Part shown: in pieces, positions 23,220 to 35,436 of the stretch
Layout: every line of letters begins with the position of its first letter
Position numbering within the stretch: position 1 is the stretch's first letter
Assembly: GCA_014529385.2 (NCBI GenBank)
Contig: CM043966.1
Coordinates: 86,208,087-86,272,086, forward strand
Reading direction: 5' to 3'
Length of the DNA stretch: 64,000 nucleotides
Origin: Adiantum capillus-veneris
Taxonomy: Eukaryota > Streptophyta > Polypodiopsida > Polypodiales > Pteridaceae
The notes under the pieces: generated by a model
Databases searched by the model: none
What the model was told of the DNA's origin: nothing
Seen by the model: only the letters and a program-made list of their open reading frames with translations
Program-made: the position numbers and the translations under genes

Positions 23220-24000
23220 ATGCCTCCTAGAGAAAATGTGGTTGTTGCTAACGCAAATGCACCTATTTTTCCTCAACACACCATCATTGATAGAGACATC
23301 AATGCTATGCTTCATAAGTCTCAACCTGAAAATTTTAGTGGGGAAGGAAAAAATGTAGGCAAAGTTCTTGAAGATTCGATTGAGCGCATGGATGACTACT
23401 TTGATTTGGCTCATTTGTCTGCAATAAACAAAGCTATGATCACTAAGTTCAAACTAGAGAAAACAATTGAGAGTTGGTGGAGAGACCATTTCATAAAAAA
23501 TAATGTTGATCCTAATGTTGCAACTTGGGATTACCTTAAAACCCAGCTCAAGAAGAACTATCATAACAAAGTTTATCATTCATACCGTATGAATGAGTTT
23601 CTTGACTGTTCTCAAGGAACCAGAGAGCTGAAATCATACTATCAACATTTCTTAACCCTTGTCAAGAATGCTTCAGCAGGGATGACTCAAGAGGTCAAGG
23701 TAGCTCGATTCGTGTCAGGGTTACATAATACTATGAAGACTAGACTCCAGAGTCTTCGTCTTACCAATTTTGCAGATGTCCTTGATGCAGGCAAACCCAT
23801 TGACATAGAGTTATCTACTTAAAAAATAGGAAACCAGAACCTTCTCCTGCTCATGAAATCAAAACGCCTCATCCCAAGGAGGAACAAAGGTCTAGAAATC
23901 CACAACAAAGAAGAGAGAACTTATTACGTATGAAGGCCAAACAAGATCATGTATGCTACTCTTGTTTTGATCCTAGTCATTAGTCCAGGGATTGTCCATT
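23220..24000 (+). pseudogene. Gag of element B
   Basis: 200 open codons from ATG at 23220, nine bases after a CAG acceptor-like site. Shows the retrotransposon gag pattern: PENFSG near the start, SWWRDHF in the middle, WDYLKTQLKKNYH, then a long helical stretch ending VARFVSGLH. After a stop near 23820 the frame goes on to a CCHC knuckle (CYSCFDPSH-SRDC, about 23950-23995) whose interior is interrupted by a TAG. Structural protein forming the virus-like particle and binding RNA. Confidence 0.85.
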
Positions 24001-24027
24001 TAACAATTCAAGCTTCACATAGGATTA

Positions 24028-24882
24028 GTGAACAATTATGAATGTAGAAACTTCAATGCGAATCGAAATTATGGAAATTTTAAACCTAGACCGTCGAAAA
24101 CTCAGACGAACTTCAATCATAAGAACTTTAATCAAAACCAAAGAAAACCTCAAAACCAAGGGGATTTTAGACCAAGCAATCCACCTTTTGTCCGCAATGG
24201 ACATCCTGCCCCTAAAATAACAACAATGGAAATATTAATCGTCAACCTTGTCCAAGAGGAGGAGAAAATCAAAGACCTCAAGGAAGAACTCAAGTTAACA
24301 GAGCTCAAGGGCCTACAGGTGAAGGAAATCAAGCAAACGCGTATGTTCATGCTACAATTGAAGGGAGTTAATGAACAATTTTCAATAATTCAAACCCCAG
24401 TGGAGTATCAAGGTAACCATTTTACCTTATTGATTGATTCAGGGAGTACACATTCTTTCATATATCTTAAGTGCATCAGAAATCTCGTTTTGTCTGAACA
24501 CGTTGATATAGACCTTAGTGTAGAATTAGCTACGAGTAGGAATGTTAAATCTTCTACTTCTGTGGGTAACTTGGATTTTTTTTTGGATGGTCACGATACT
24601 TCTGCAAACTTCAAAATCTTACCCATAGGAATCTACGATGGAATCCTAGGAATGGATTGGCTTAAAGTCAATGATGCTCACATACATTGTAAAGACGCTT
24701 CATTGAATTTCAAAAATGACCAAAAATCTAGGGTTACAGTTACTCGGAAGCGGGGAAAGCCTAAGCTCAGACTAGTGAAAGCTACCAAACTTATGAAGAT
24801 TCATAGGAAGAATGAAAGGATTTGCGCAGTAAAGCTTAACCCTAAGGAGAAGAAGATAGATTCACCTGAACTGAATGGATAA
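24028..24882 (+). pseudogene. Retropepsin of element B
   Basis: 284-residue frame. An Asn-rich linker (about residues 1-60) is followed by the protease with LLIDSGSTHSFI as the active-site loop and IYDGILGMDWL as the flap-side Ile-Leu-Gly motif. Aspartic protease that processes Gag-Pol. The domain itself looks intact; the frame ends just before RT. Confidence 0.85.
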
Positions 24883-24885
24883 CAA

Positions 24886-25842
24886 AACTTGATGATGTAT
24901 TTCTCGAAGAACTTTCATAATTACCGCCCAAGCATGATGTTGATCATGCAATAGAGCTTACTCCAGGAGCTCAACAAGTTACCTGTAGACCATATAAAAT
25001 GTTGGTACCTGAATCTACAAAACTCAAGAAGCAACTAACTCAACTTCTTGAACAAGGCTTAATTCGACCCAGCATTTCTCCATGGAGTACTCATGTTCTC
25101 TTTAATTGAAATAAGGATGGTACTCTACCTATTTGTATTGATTATCGTGGATTGAACCAAGTAACATTCAAAAATAAGTATGCAATACCAAGGATTGATG
25201 AACTACTTAACCGATTACATGGAGCTTATATCTTTACAAAAATTGATCTTAAGTCAGGGTATTACCAAATCCGAATCAAGGAGGATGACATACCAAAGAT
25301 AGGATTTAATACTCATTTTGGACATTATGAATTTACAATTATGACTTTTGGACTTACCAATGCTCCTGCAACTTTTAATTGTCTCATGACCGATGTGTTT
25401 CAAGAGCATCTTGATGATTTTTTTCTTGTCTTCTTTGATGATATTTTGGTTTGCTCAAGAGTGGAGAAGAACACGAACAACATGTCCATCGAGTACTTGA
25501 ACTTCTCCGTCAATATCAACTTTATGCCAAATGTAGCAAATACACCTTCTTCACCACCAACAAGGTGGAATATTTGGGAACTATTTTATCCAAAGATGGT
25601 GTTTCTATTGATCCAAGTAAGATCAAAGCTATTATAACTTGGCCTACACCAAAAGAAGTACGAGAAGTATGTGGCTTTCTTAGTTTAACAATATGGCATC
25701 CTACATTTATTCAAGGCTACGCTAAGAGTACATCTCCATTGACTAATACGCTTAATAAGGCTAAAATGTTTACTTGGAATGAACATGCTCAAGCTAGTTT
25801 TGAGAAACTCAAAGAAGCTTTGGTGAATGCTCCAATACTATA
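24886..25842 (+). pseudogene. Reverse transcriptase of element B
   Basis: Starts in DHAIELTPGAQ, passes a stop in the FN-NKDGT strand, then shows [13 protein letters not shown] (first catalytic Asp), [10 protein letters not shown] and VFFDDILV (the DD pair). A frameshift at about 25455 moves the thumb/connection part ([23 protein letters not shown]) into another frame. Ty3/gypsy RT. Confidence 0.85.
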
Positions 25843-26210
25843 GCTTCCAGACTTCTCAAAGACAATCACTGTGCTCAGTGATGAAAGTGGACAAGCAATT
25901 GGTGGCGTTCTATCTCAAAAAGAAAAATGAGTAACTTATGAATCTTGTAAGTTACATATAAATGAGTTAAATTATCCTACACATGACTTGTAATTATTGG
26001 CCATTGTGCATGCTCTTAAAGTATGGCAACATTATTTTCTTGGAAGGAGATTTGAACTACATACCGACCATAAAAGCCTGAAGTGGATCTACACCCAACC
26101 TAACCTTAATATGCGGTAACAAAGATGGATGGAGTTGTTATACGAGTATGATTTTGGAATCGAATATAAACCTAGGAAGGAAAATCTTTTGTGGCCGATG
26201 CCTTAAGCAA
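25843..26210 (+). pseudogene. RNase H of element B
   Basis: LPDFSKTITVLSDES, GGVLSQ, HDL-LLAIVHALKVWQHYFLGRRF and HTDHKSLKWI are all visible. Three or more in-frame stops. The final Asp motif (normally ADALSR) is disrupted. Confidence 0.8.
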
Positions 26211-26278
26211 GCAGGAAGAGTACTGTAGCGGCTCTCACAACCTCTACTAATTCTTTAATTGACCTTATTCAAGAAGTT

Positions 26279-27173
26279 ATGACTCAAGATCCATATTACA
26301 TAAAAATCCAGTACTTGATGAACTTAAATAATCGCACGGAAAAGCAGGAGAGTCAAATCAAAGGCTTCCACATTGAAGGAGATGACCTTTACTTTAGTAA
26401 TTGTCTTTGTATTCCAAATCAAGGTGGAGTCAAACTTCAAATACTACAGGAAGCTCATGATATACCTATATCGGGACACCCAAGATACATCAAGACTTAC
26501 TCTATTGTAGGAAAGAGTTTCTTTTGGTCAGGACTAAAGCGTGATGTGTTGAACTATGTTACAAAATGTTTAACATGTCAACGTATTAAAGCTCAATGAG
26601 TTTGATACCCCAGTAAGCTTCAACCTATTGATGCACCACAAATAAAATTGGAATGCATATCCATTGATTTTATTACAAGACTTCCTACATCTCTGGGATA
26701 TAACTCTATTTTTGTGGTTGTTGATATGCTTACAAAAATGACCCATTTGTTTTCAGCCCTCAAGACAACGTTTACATCTAAGAATATAGCTCAAGTCTTT
26801 ATGAAAGGTGTTTTCATGTATCCTGGTTTACCTCACCGGATAATTTCTGATCGTGATGCAAAGTTCTCCTCAAATTTTTGGAAAGCCTTATTCTCAGCTA
26901 CACGAACCCAATTGGCGTTTTCTACTGCTTTATCAATCTCAAATTGATGGGAAGACATAAAGAACAAATCAAATCATTGAGAACATGTTAAGAGCTTATT
27001 ATATTTATGAATAGAGTAAATGGACTAGATATTTGTATTTGGTTGAATTTACGTATAATTCCTCATTCCAACGCTCAATTGGGATGTCTCCTTTTCAAGC
27101 AATGTATGGACAAGAGTGTCTTACTCCACTCAAATAAGCAGACCCTCTCATACGAGTTCAAGCATCCAAAGAA
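26279..27173 (+). pseudogene. Integrase of element B
   Basis: HHCC domain (HDIPISGH and CLTCQR), then the core with SIDFITRLP (first Asp) and ISDRDAKFSSNFW (second Asp). The third motif (normally HPQTDGQTE) is lost in a frameshifted, stop-filled stretch around 26930-27060. Inserts cDNA in the host genome in an intact element. Confidence 0.8.
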
Positions 27174-27689
27174 ATGTTGGATGAAATGCAACTACAAACC
27201 AATCTTATGCGGCAGGATATTAAGACTGCTCAAGATAGACAAAAGAGTTATGCTGACCCAAAACGATCTGTCAAACTTTTTGAAGAAGGCGATATGGTAT
27301 TTTTGAGAGTAAAACCCAAACATAGTTTTTTATCAATGGGTAAGTGTAAGAAGATCAGTGCCAGATATTGTGGACCTTTTGTAATCACAGAGAGGATTAA
27401 TGATCAAGCTTATAGACTCTTGTTACCACCACACATAAAATTACATAATGTTTTTTACGTCAGCTTACTCAAGAAGTATGTACCTGATCCTGATTCTGTA
27501 TTATCTACCTCTATCGATGGAGCTTTTGAAGTATATCCCAAAGTGATACTTCAAAGTAGAACTAAGCATCTACATAATCAGACCATTATTGAACATCTTG
27601 TTAAATGGTCAACATATCCTCAGGAAGATGTCACTTGGGAACGTGATGATGTAATGAGACTAAATTATCCAGAATTCATGTCAAGGTGA
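27174..27689 (+). pseudogene. Integrase C-terminus with chromodomain, element B
   Basis: 171 open codons. GPFVITERINDQAYRLLLP and LHNVFYVSLLKKYVPDP form the usual gypsy C-terminal domain, and TIIEHLVKWSTYPQEDVTWE is a chromodomain-like end. Chromodomains of this clade target integration to marked chromatin. The frame ends at a normal stop 30 bases before the polypurine tract. Confidence 0.85.
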
Positions 27690-27707
27690 GGACACCTCAA
27701 GTTTTTC

Positions 27708-27720
27708 AAGTGTGGGAGGA
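27708..27720 (+). promoter_or_regulatory. Polypurine tract of element B
   Basis: AAGTGTGGGAGGA abuts the 3' LTR start. Confidence 0.8.
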
Positions 27721-29845
27721 TGTAAGATCCTCAATTTTTGGGTCTTTTTTAAAAAATAAGAAAAATAGCTTTCAATATCTATTTTGTCAGATTTTTTTTT
27801 AAGATGCTTGATAGACAGTATTGGAAGATTCTAAAGTCTTAAGCAAGGCCGTTCCATGTTCCGATAGGTTAGACGGACGTTTGGTTCAATTTTGAAAAAA
27901 ATCATTATTTTTAGTTTTTTCATACTTTTTATGCTTTTGGGTGCTTTTTTGCAAAAGAGCAAGGTCCGATCCTTAATCTACATGTTCCAGGGAAGCTATG
28001 GTTCAATTTTGTACAAATATGCTTTTCGGATGCTTTTTACGCTATTTTAGCTTTTCATGATTTTTAGTGCTTTTTAGTGAAAAGCGAGTCCGCTTTCTTA
28101 TTCCTATGGACAAGAAAAACCCGTGGTTCAATTTTAGATTTTTTTTGGCTTTTTATGCTATTTTTAGTTGTTCGTATTTTTTGGTGTTTTTGAAAAGCAA
28201 TGTGCTTTTTAGCATGACCCAAACATAAAAATATTATTTTTGCCTCCGTCGGATTTAAAAATGATCACCCGGAGGAAAAATGAGACCAAACGAGATTTTT
28301 ACGAAAATTATTTTTATAAAAATCGGTACCGTAAATACGTCGAGGTAGTACGGGAAAGTCATAATTATGTCGGGACATCACGGTGTGGCATAGTCTAGCT
28401 AAGGTTCCATTAGTTGGCCGGATACTGTTCAATTGATCAATTTTACTGTAAAAAATTGAATGGTAAGTGGTGGGAGAGTTGACCACCAAAAGCAAAGACA
28501 TATTTTTAGGAAGGTTCCAAAAAGCATGGAGTTATTCCTAGATGAGAAGGAGGCGCTAGTAGCTGGCTTGGGGCTCACTCCTGCTTTTTGCAAAGCTTAT
28601 AAAATCACCTGCAAACCTCAATTTTTAGTATTGTCTATTGAGTCTACTACCGCAAGGCTAGACATATCTATTATATGGAGTGGTGCAAGCTCTTCATCAT
28701 CATCATCTCCAAGCTCTTCTCTCTCATATATGAGAAGAAGAAGAAGGATATTCTCTCTCTACTTGTTTCACGGTGTACGCGCTCTCCGGAAGCTCTCGTG
28801 GTGAAAACCTCGACGTAGCTCTCATAACCACTCTCTTGTGGAAAAGTAAAAAGACTTTTGATAGCCCCTAATCGATTCTAAAGCACGGTGAGAAGCTCTA
28901 GACTCCATAGCCATCATCATCTCTCTCTATGTCATTTTTTCTGAGTAGTCACCCTCTCGTTGATTGTTTTTTTCGTATAGGAGTGCAGGTATGGATTAAC
29001 TGAGTACGTATAAAGTTTCCCCATGATTATTTCATCACGTTTAACACGTTGATCTATGCACGCGATGTGTTAATGATCACGTGCGTGCATAAAAAGCGCT
29101 TTTTGTTTCACGTCATAGAGGCTGTAGGAACAGTGTTTTGGCTATAACTTACAAACCGTTATGAATCATCTCACGAACCCTTCATACTAGAGATAAAAAA
29201 ACATCATTTAGAAAATTTTCTCTCTTTAGTGTCATGTGAAAATCACGCACGAGCTAAGAGATATGGTTAAAAAACAACTTGTCGCCCAATACACAGTCAA
29301 AATTTTGGACTCTAGGCTCCTTGGAGAACCACTATATAGATTCACCGATGGGAAAACCCACTTAACCAATTGAAAAGTTTGATGAAACTTGACAATAAAT
29401 GTATTTAGGTCTCCGTTATCACTTCAGCAATGTGAGTTATTAATCCTTCCATAACTGGTTTTACCTACGCTTGTAGGGGTGCTACCTAAGGGGAGTACCA
29501 TATAGCATCGTGAGTTAACTCAGCTCATACGTATGATTTATGGATTGTTTTTGTGAGCTGCTTTCAGTTATTAGATGCCCATAGACTTATGTGAGGATAT
29601 ATGGTTAGACAACCTGAATCGCATAGGCAGACATGATTAAAGTGGCTTTCTTTTTGGGTTACCATTTGCTGTGTGAGTATCATATGGGAAAATTGATGTG
29701 ATAGAGTGCTAGTCTATATTATGGAGCTGATCTTGATGCATTGGTTTGAGGTCAAATACTTTCATTTGCATGTTATGCATGCTCCCAAAAATGTTAAAAA
29801 GTTGTTTTTTGCATATGTGTGAAGTTATGGTTTATGGTAGACCTA
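27721..29845 (+). repeat. 3' LTR of element B, right end lost or diverged
   Basis: Begins TGTAAGATCCTC and follows the 5' LTR up to TATGGTTTATGGT. It includes a ~177-bp segment (about 29134-29310) not in the 5' LTR, bounded by TTTTGG on both sides. Beyond 29845 no clear match to the 5' LTR remains. Confidence 0.85.
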
Positions 29846-30308
29846 AAGGTCGGAGCTGTTTTGCATCATGTTTATGGTGATGTAATGTTATCATATGATG
29901 TATGGAACCTTATGAATAGATGTGGATGCCTCACTGTTAGAGGGTCGCCGCGACGGACGTCTATAGCATAGCTCTTTTGTACTAACATAATGTCGGTATG
30001 CAAGGAAGCGACTCAGGATGGGGCATGGAGACTTGATGGGAGTGTCAATATCACCAAAGTGAACTCAGGGGCTACTCATTCTACGACAAAATCAAATCAA
30101 CCACTTCCTAGTCAGACAATCAGTATGTGTCCAATCTCACCACTTTACGTCATCATGCCTTTTCGGTATCTAAACAAATCCAGAATGCCACGAAACTTAA
30201 GGAAAGGTATCACAACACTTATGGGCTCAATCCTACCAAGTTCTATCACCATCTAGGAAGGTGCATATATGCCTTGTGTGAAGGGTCCTTTACTTCTGAG
30301 ATCCAACG
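29846..30308. other. Unassigned segment between B and C
   Basis: A plus-strand frame at 30127-30312 (start MSNLTTLRHHAF, containing ERYHNTYGLNPTKFYHHL) looks protein-like but is short and unrecognised. The rest shows nothing I can name. The C element should end here, but no LTR could be delimited. Confidence 0.3.
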
Positions 30309-32819
30309 CTAAATTTCATTCTTTGCCGACTCTGAGGTGGATGTCGTGGTTGGATCTGCAGATTCCTGTGTGCCTTTTCCAATGTTGGTGGTGGGAACCT
30401 CTGTTTGATGAGTTTCAAACACTGATTGTTCGAATCCTTCTCCCTGCTCAAATTTCCCTAGGGCCTACTGATACTTTGTTTGATTGGCTTTCAGAGCTTC
30501 TAATTCCCCTCTTGCCTCAGCCAGTTGCCTCTTTAATTCATCGATTTCCTCATCCTTGGCCTGTTGTAGGGCCCTATGACCTGTCGTCATGATCTGTCTG
30601 TCATATTTCTCTTGTTTCAGGGCCTCTTTCAACTCTTTGATTTTCTGGCTCAAGGAAGTAGATCCTACAGTCGTCGTTGAGGAGGAGGGTGTCTCCTATA
30701 TGGAAAGGAGCTGAGTTAGAGATCTGCTAACCACCGCATACAAGCCTTGTAGCTTCACATTTTGTTCCCTTTCTCTGGTTATCTCCTCCTCGAGGCGTTG
30801 CTATTTGATCTGCAATGTTGATTCTTCCTCGTTGAATTGTTGCACTTCCTTGTAATAGTACGTTGCATTCTCCTATTCTCTTTGCAACTCCGATTATGTC
30901 TGGAGTTTTGCATTCTTTAGTGCTTCGATTTGTTGCTTTAACTGCAAGGATTTTACTGCTCTAGATGCTTCTTTTTTGTTGTCTTCTAACTCCAGCTCTC
31001 TTAGGTTGTAAAGAGCCCTTTGGCATTGAAATTGAAGTTTGATCTGCTCTAAGTGAGCGTGAATGTCAAATGACTTAACTATCTCCGCTCCTTCTCCATG
31101 GCCGCTTGTGTGCGTGGCGATCTTGGCCTATGTTGGTCTTTTCGGCCCTGATCCGATTGCTCAGTTACCTCAACTTGCTTCTCTTTTTGTTTTGAATCTT
31201 TTAAAGCATCAGAGGTTGTGGCAAGCTTTGTTTGTGACTCTGTTTCCTGATCCATTTTTTGTTCCATCTGCTTTCCTTCTGCCCCTTGCTCCGACAGTCC
31301 TGCACTTTCTCCTTTCTCTTTTTCTGAAGCCTCTGAAAGTGTCTCATCATCCTTGGGAGAACCAAGGTCTTGACGTTGTTGGCCCTGTGTGTCGTGTTGT
31401 TCCTCTCCTTGCGAGTGACTTTGCTCTTTTTTACTTTTACTAGATTTGTTAGAAGATTCGAGATCATCGACACATGGCTTCTTTGATTCTTCTTTTTGCC
31501 TCTGCTCCATCTTTCATTTGCACTCATTGTGAATGCGCTTCCGCATGGTGCTGGCAATTTCTCGTTTTTCTTCAGTTTCCTGCCTCTTCTGTTGCTTGAT
31601 CCTTTCCAAAGACTCTGTTTGCTTGCATAGCAGCGGAGTATTCTCGGCTTCATCATCTTCTTTCTCATCATCCGCTTCTATTTCGTGGGTTTGATGCTGA
31701 TCTTGCTTTTGTTGGCGGAGCTTTTTCCTCAATGCCTAAGGCTCTTCCATTGTCCTCCTGGCATGAGTAATGGGGATAGCCTTTGCCAAGTGTGCAACCT
31801 TTTTCTTTAACCGAGGTATATCCCAGTGTGTATGGGATGTCCTGCTCCTCCTCCGAAGACTAGTACTCCAAAGGAGTGTCTCTTGGGTGGGACCCCTCTT
31901 CCTGGCTACTCCGAGCATCTGACTTGGTCTTCTCGCTCTCAGAATCCCTTAGCGATGCACTTTTCCTTGTCTATTTGACTACTGGTTTTGGCCTTGTAGA
32001 AGGTCCTACCACTGGTCTTACATCTCTTTTGGATCTGTGGATCAAATCTATCTGTGCTTTGGCAGGTGGTAGATCGTTGATCATTCCCAGTGCTTGATAG
32101 GCTATACATGTGAGCATTGGTCCCCCGTTCATGTAAGCTTTAATTCTTTGACTCCCCTTTAGGTTTGCTTCCACAATAGTGTCAAGAAGATAGTTGCCAA
32201 AGTCGCAACTGACCACCCTGCCTTCAGCCAACAAGCCCATTGCCATTACCATTGCCATATGCAACAAAGGTTCGGTATATCTAGGCAGCTTCTGCACCTT
32301 GAAATGTTGTGATATAAGGCGCAATGGCAGTTCAAAAATTCTTCAAAAATGCTTATGGCCTCGTTGCTTCAAAAATGCTTTATCATTGTCTATTGCCTTC
32401 GTTTTCTGCAATAGATTGTGCGTCCCATGCGACAGGTGGAGGGATTCATTGATAATTTCCGCTGTAATTTTTACCTTGACGACTGCCCCATCCTTGTCTG
32501 TGAGAGTTGCTTCCCCATTGTATTGAATTGAACTTATGAGCTCGTGAGCTCGTCTGAAGTCCGTTCCCCGAGGAGGCAGTCATAAGAAGTTGTCGAGGTG
32601 TAGGCACCTGACCCATGCTTGCACTTCTGGTTTCTAGTGCAAAGTCCACATTTCCTATGGAAAGATGGTGGTCTTTACTTCTTGAAACCTTCTGATGAAG
32701 ATGTTCGCCAGAATTGCTTCAAGTACCTGTTCGGTGAGGTGAGATTTCTCATTTGATGAGATATCGGTTATCTCATAGGGTGTTGCATTCCACTCCCGTT
32801 GTGATTTCCTTCAAGACAT
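30309..32819 (-). pseudogene. Coiled-coil accessory ORF downstream of Tat-like element C
   Basis: Runs leftwards from an ATG at 32819 to a stop at 30309, about 836 codons with at least ten stops and two or three frameshifts. Three parts are visible: an N-terminal globular part (AEIINESLHL, RYTEPLLHMAMVMAMGLL, GPMLTCIAYQALGM) whose pattern recalls the putative plant transposon protein domain seen in plant retroelements; a very acidic, Glu/Lys/Ser-rich middle; and a C-terminal coiled coil (heptad-like LELEDNKKEASRAVKSLQLK, QRLEEEITREREQN, KIKELKEALKQEKYD). Same strand as C pol and 2.6 kb beyond it. It could belong to C or to a separate element. Function unknown. Confidence 0.5.
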
Positions 32820-33007
32820 CTTGTTGCCAATTTTAGCAAGTGAAAATAGGTTTAAGCCATTGATCAAAATTGTCAGAAAGTGTAAACTTGACCATAAAAT
32901 GAAAAAGTGAGCATAACTTTGTCAAAAATACTCCAAATTTCACCAGTGCACCTAGGATTACTATAAGCACAAGACTGTAATGTAACAGATGAAGTTTGGC
33001 AAAAAGG

Positions 33008-34117
33008 AACATGGATCTCAATCCATGTTGGGAAGCATTTGAAAATTCTAGCTTTAGGAAGTTGTTCCTGGGCATAAGGAGATGCTACTGAGCAATTTTC
33101 TCTGGATTTAGGGCTGAAGGTACATGGATCGTGATCCATGTTGGGCAATATTTTGGAAAACTAATGATACCATCTCATAGGGTTCATCTAGATTATGACT
33201 TGGTCCAAAAAATTTAGGATTTGGATCAATGGTTTGACACTTGGGCTGAATTTTGGAAACCATTTACAAATTTAGATATTTTGGCTTTTTGAAGTGGATT
33301 TTGGGATTCAAATGGATTGAAAGTCCATGGCTTAGCTTTCTTGATCATACTGAATCAGATGGCATGGTTTTTACTTATAATGGGCAAAAAGGTACATGGA
33401 TCGCGATCCATAAAATTTTGATACAATTCTTGTGCACATTGTTCCTATAGGTTTTCCTAGTACACTGGTGAAATTTTTTCAACTTTGGACATGTTTTTCC
33501 ATAGTTTGCCCCATTTTTTAGTTTATGGCCATGTTTTTTCTATTTTGACCAAATCTGCTTCTGGCAATCATTTTTGGAGTCATGTTTTGCCTAAGATCTC
33601 TCCTTGCTTTGATTTCTGATGATTTAGGTCTGTAGTTCATAGTTTTGCTTGGTTCCTTGGAAAATTCCCCCAGACATTGAATTCTTTTGAGAAGACAAAC
33701 TGAATCTTGCAAGTTCACCATTTTGCAAGTAAAATTTTGCTTAGTTTTGATCCTACCACCATTCTTAGGTTACATTTGCTTGTTGATAGGCTCCGAGGAC
33801 AGTGTGAAGTCTCCCAAATAACTTTATCAGTAATTTGATCAAAAGACCATTTACAAAATGAAAGTAGCAATCTAGGTGGGATTTGATGATCTTTAGAGCA
33901 CTTCTTGTGATCATTTTGCAACACCAGTACTATTTGTACATTGTCCAGCTAGTGAGCCACTTTTATCCTGATTTTGGCAAAAAGAAACATGGATCGCGAT
34001 CCATGTTGGGATGCATTTTGAAACCAATCATAGGAGTTTGTTCCTGACCCTCTATTGTTGCTCCTATAGAAATTTCCATGATTTTAGGGTTTGGGAAACA
34101 TGGATCGCAATCCATGT
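33008..34117. repeat. Five palindromes with core ATGGATCGCGATCCAT
   Basis: Copies at 33008-33029, 33122-33141, 33395-33411, 33986-34007 and about 34097-34117. The copy at 33986 is a perfect 22-bp palindrome; the others have one or two changes. At least two copies share flanks (GGCAAAAAG before, GTTGGGA-GCATTTGAAA after), so they are subrepeats of a larger unit. Confidence 0.85.
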
Positions 34118-34380
34118 TCCAGGTCTTTTTTCTGTTGTTTTTAGCTTGGCTGATTCTGTCAGTTAGTTGGGGTCTACTAATGAACTATTTCTGGTTTTTG
34201 ATGGGTTTTGAACTTCCTCATTGGCCCTATTAGTTTGCTGATTTTGTGAGCTTGTACTGCTTCGATTTTTTGTTTTGGTAATATTGATGCAGCATGCTCT
34301 TGTAAGGTTAATGATCATACTTGTCAAATCTGGTGTAGTAAGATCCACCGAGGTGATCGCAGTGGGCAGAAGCAACTCCG

Positions 34381-34384
<4 letters not shown>

Positions 34385-34472
<88 letters not shown>
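34385..34472. repeat. (CT)n microsatellite
   Basis: 88 bases of pure CT. Confidence 0.95.
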
Positions 34473-34479
<7 letters not shown>

Positions 34480-35436
34480 AATGAGCTTATGTTGCTCCTT
34501 TTGACTATATTTTCCCAGTCTACCCAGAATGCCCCAGTTATACTTACCTTCATTGATCATATCACCTGCGGTTCAAACCGTTTGTCATTCTGACACTCGG
34601 TTTACAAATGGCGTTCGATCTGCAGTTTTGATCCTTCAAAAGTTGGCTCAAAATTCATCTTGTGTTGAATCTTCCCATATTTGCCATGTTTGAAATCCTC
34701 GCTTTGAAGTTTTGGCGTTTGCTTTCAAAAGTCAATTCTGACTTTCTTGGCTCAACTTATCAATTTTTTGTTGATTACCTGTCGTTTTTTGCTTTTTTGT
34801 AAAAGAAATTTATTTACAATGATTATTAGTCAGCCAAAATTAGTGTCGCCTCCCTTATATACATACTCTTGTTTTGGTATTAGATGGTGACGGTATGGCT
34901 CATGATTATGCCAACTAAGAGTCTGTCAGGCTCTGAAAAACTTGTTATGTGACTTTTAAAGAAAAGGAAAGGAAAGAAAACGAAAAGAAAAGAAGTAAGA
35001 TGATAATAATAGTATATACAAATGATAATCCAGCCGCATTTACCCCCTCCCTAGAGTGAGTCGTCCCCGACGAACATGTGTCAGAGTGCTTGGGAATAAA
35101 GTGTGTTTCTATGCATAGTCGTATAGTGGCTCTATGATGCTGATGGAGGATATGCATGGGAAAACAAAATGTTGTGCAAGAGATAGGTGTTGAACAATAT
35201 GTTCAGTGATGTTGGTGGTGAGGTTCCTTGGAAGCTGCATGGTCCGAACAATAGTAATTGGAGAAGACGTGCTCTGTGTTTGACTGTGACCTGCAAAAGT
35301 TTTGATGCTGTCGGTGGGGTTGCTTTTTACATTGTTTGGGTTGCCATCAAAATTGCTTAAGTATGGATCTGCTAGAAGAGGCATTGTGAAGGCGAGGTTG
35401 TTTTGGTTTCCATACCCATCTGAGTGTGTTTGGATA

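Larger units (their letters stand above)
17916..29845 (+). mobile_element. Chromovirus LTR retrotransposon B
   Basis: Ty3/gypsy element with 5' LTR 17916-20382, initiator-Met PBS at 20385, a 2.8-kb pre-gag block with three extra ORFs, gag, protease, RT, RNase H, integrase, chromodomain, a good polypurine tract and a 3' LTR that loses similarity to the 5' copy near 29845. Each domain is recognisable but there are many stops and several frameshifts, so it is dead. It lies in the remnant of element F. Confidence 0.9.
32820..35436 (-). other. Noncoding spacer with palindromes, element C
   Basis: 2.6 kb without a credible gene. It holds five copies of a palindrome (see separate entry), a (CT)n tract, and AT-rich sequence. 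It lies between PR2 and the coiled-coil ORF on the C strand. Confidence 0.5.

Noticed and set aside
29990-30256. Plus-strand ORFs at 29990-30256 and 30127-30312 as genes
   Set aside because: Short, overlapping in different frames and without recognisable motifs; recorded only as unassigned sequence.
34163-34560. Several overlapping frames with Glu-Arg or Ser-Leu repeats on both strands
   Set aside because: Same cause: a pure (CT)n run has no stops in any frame.
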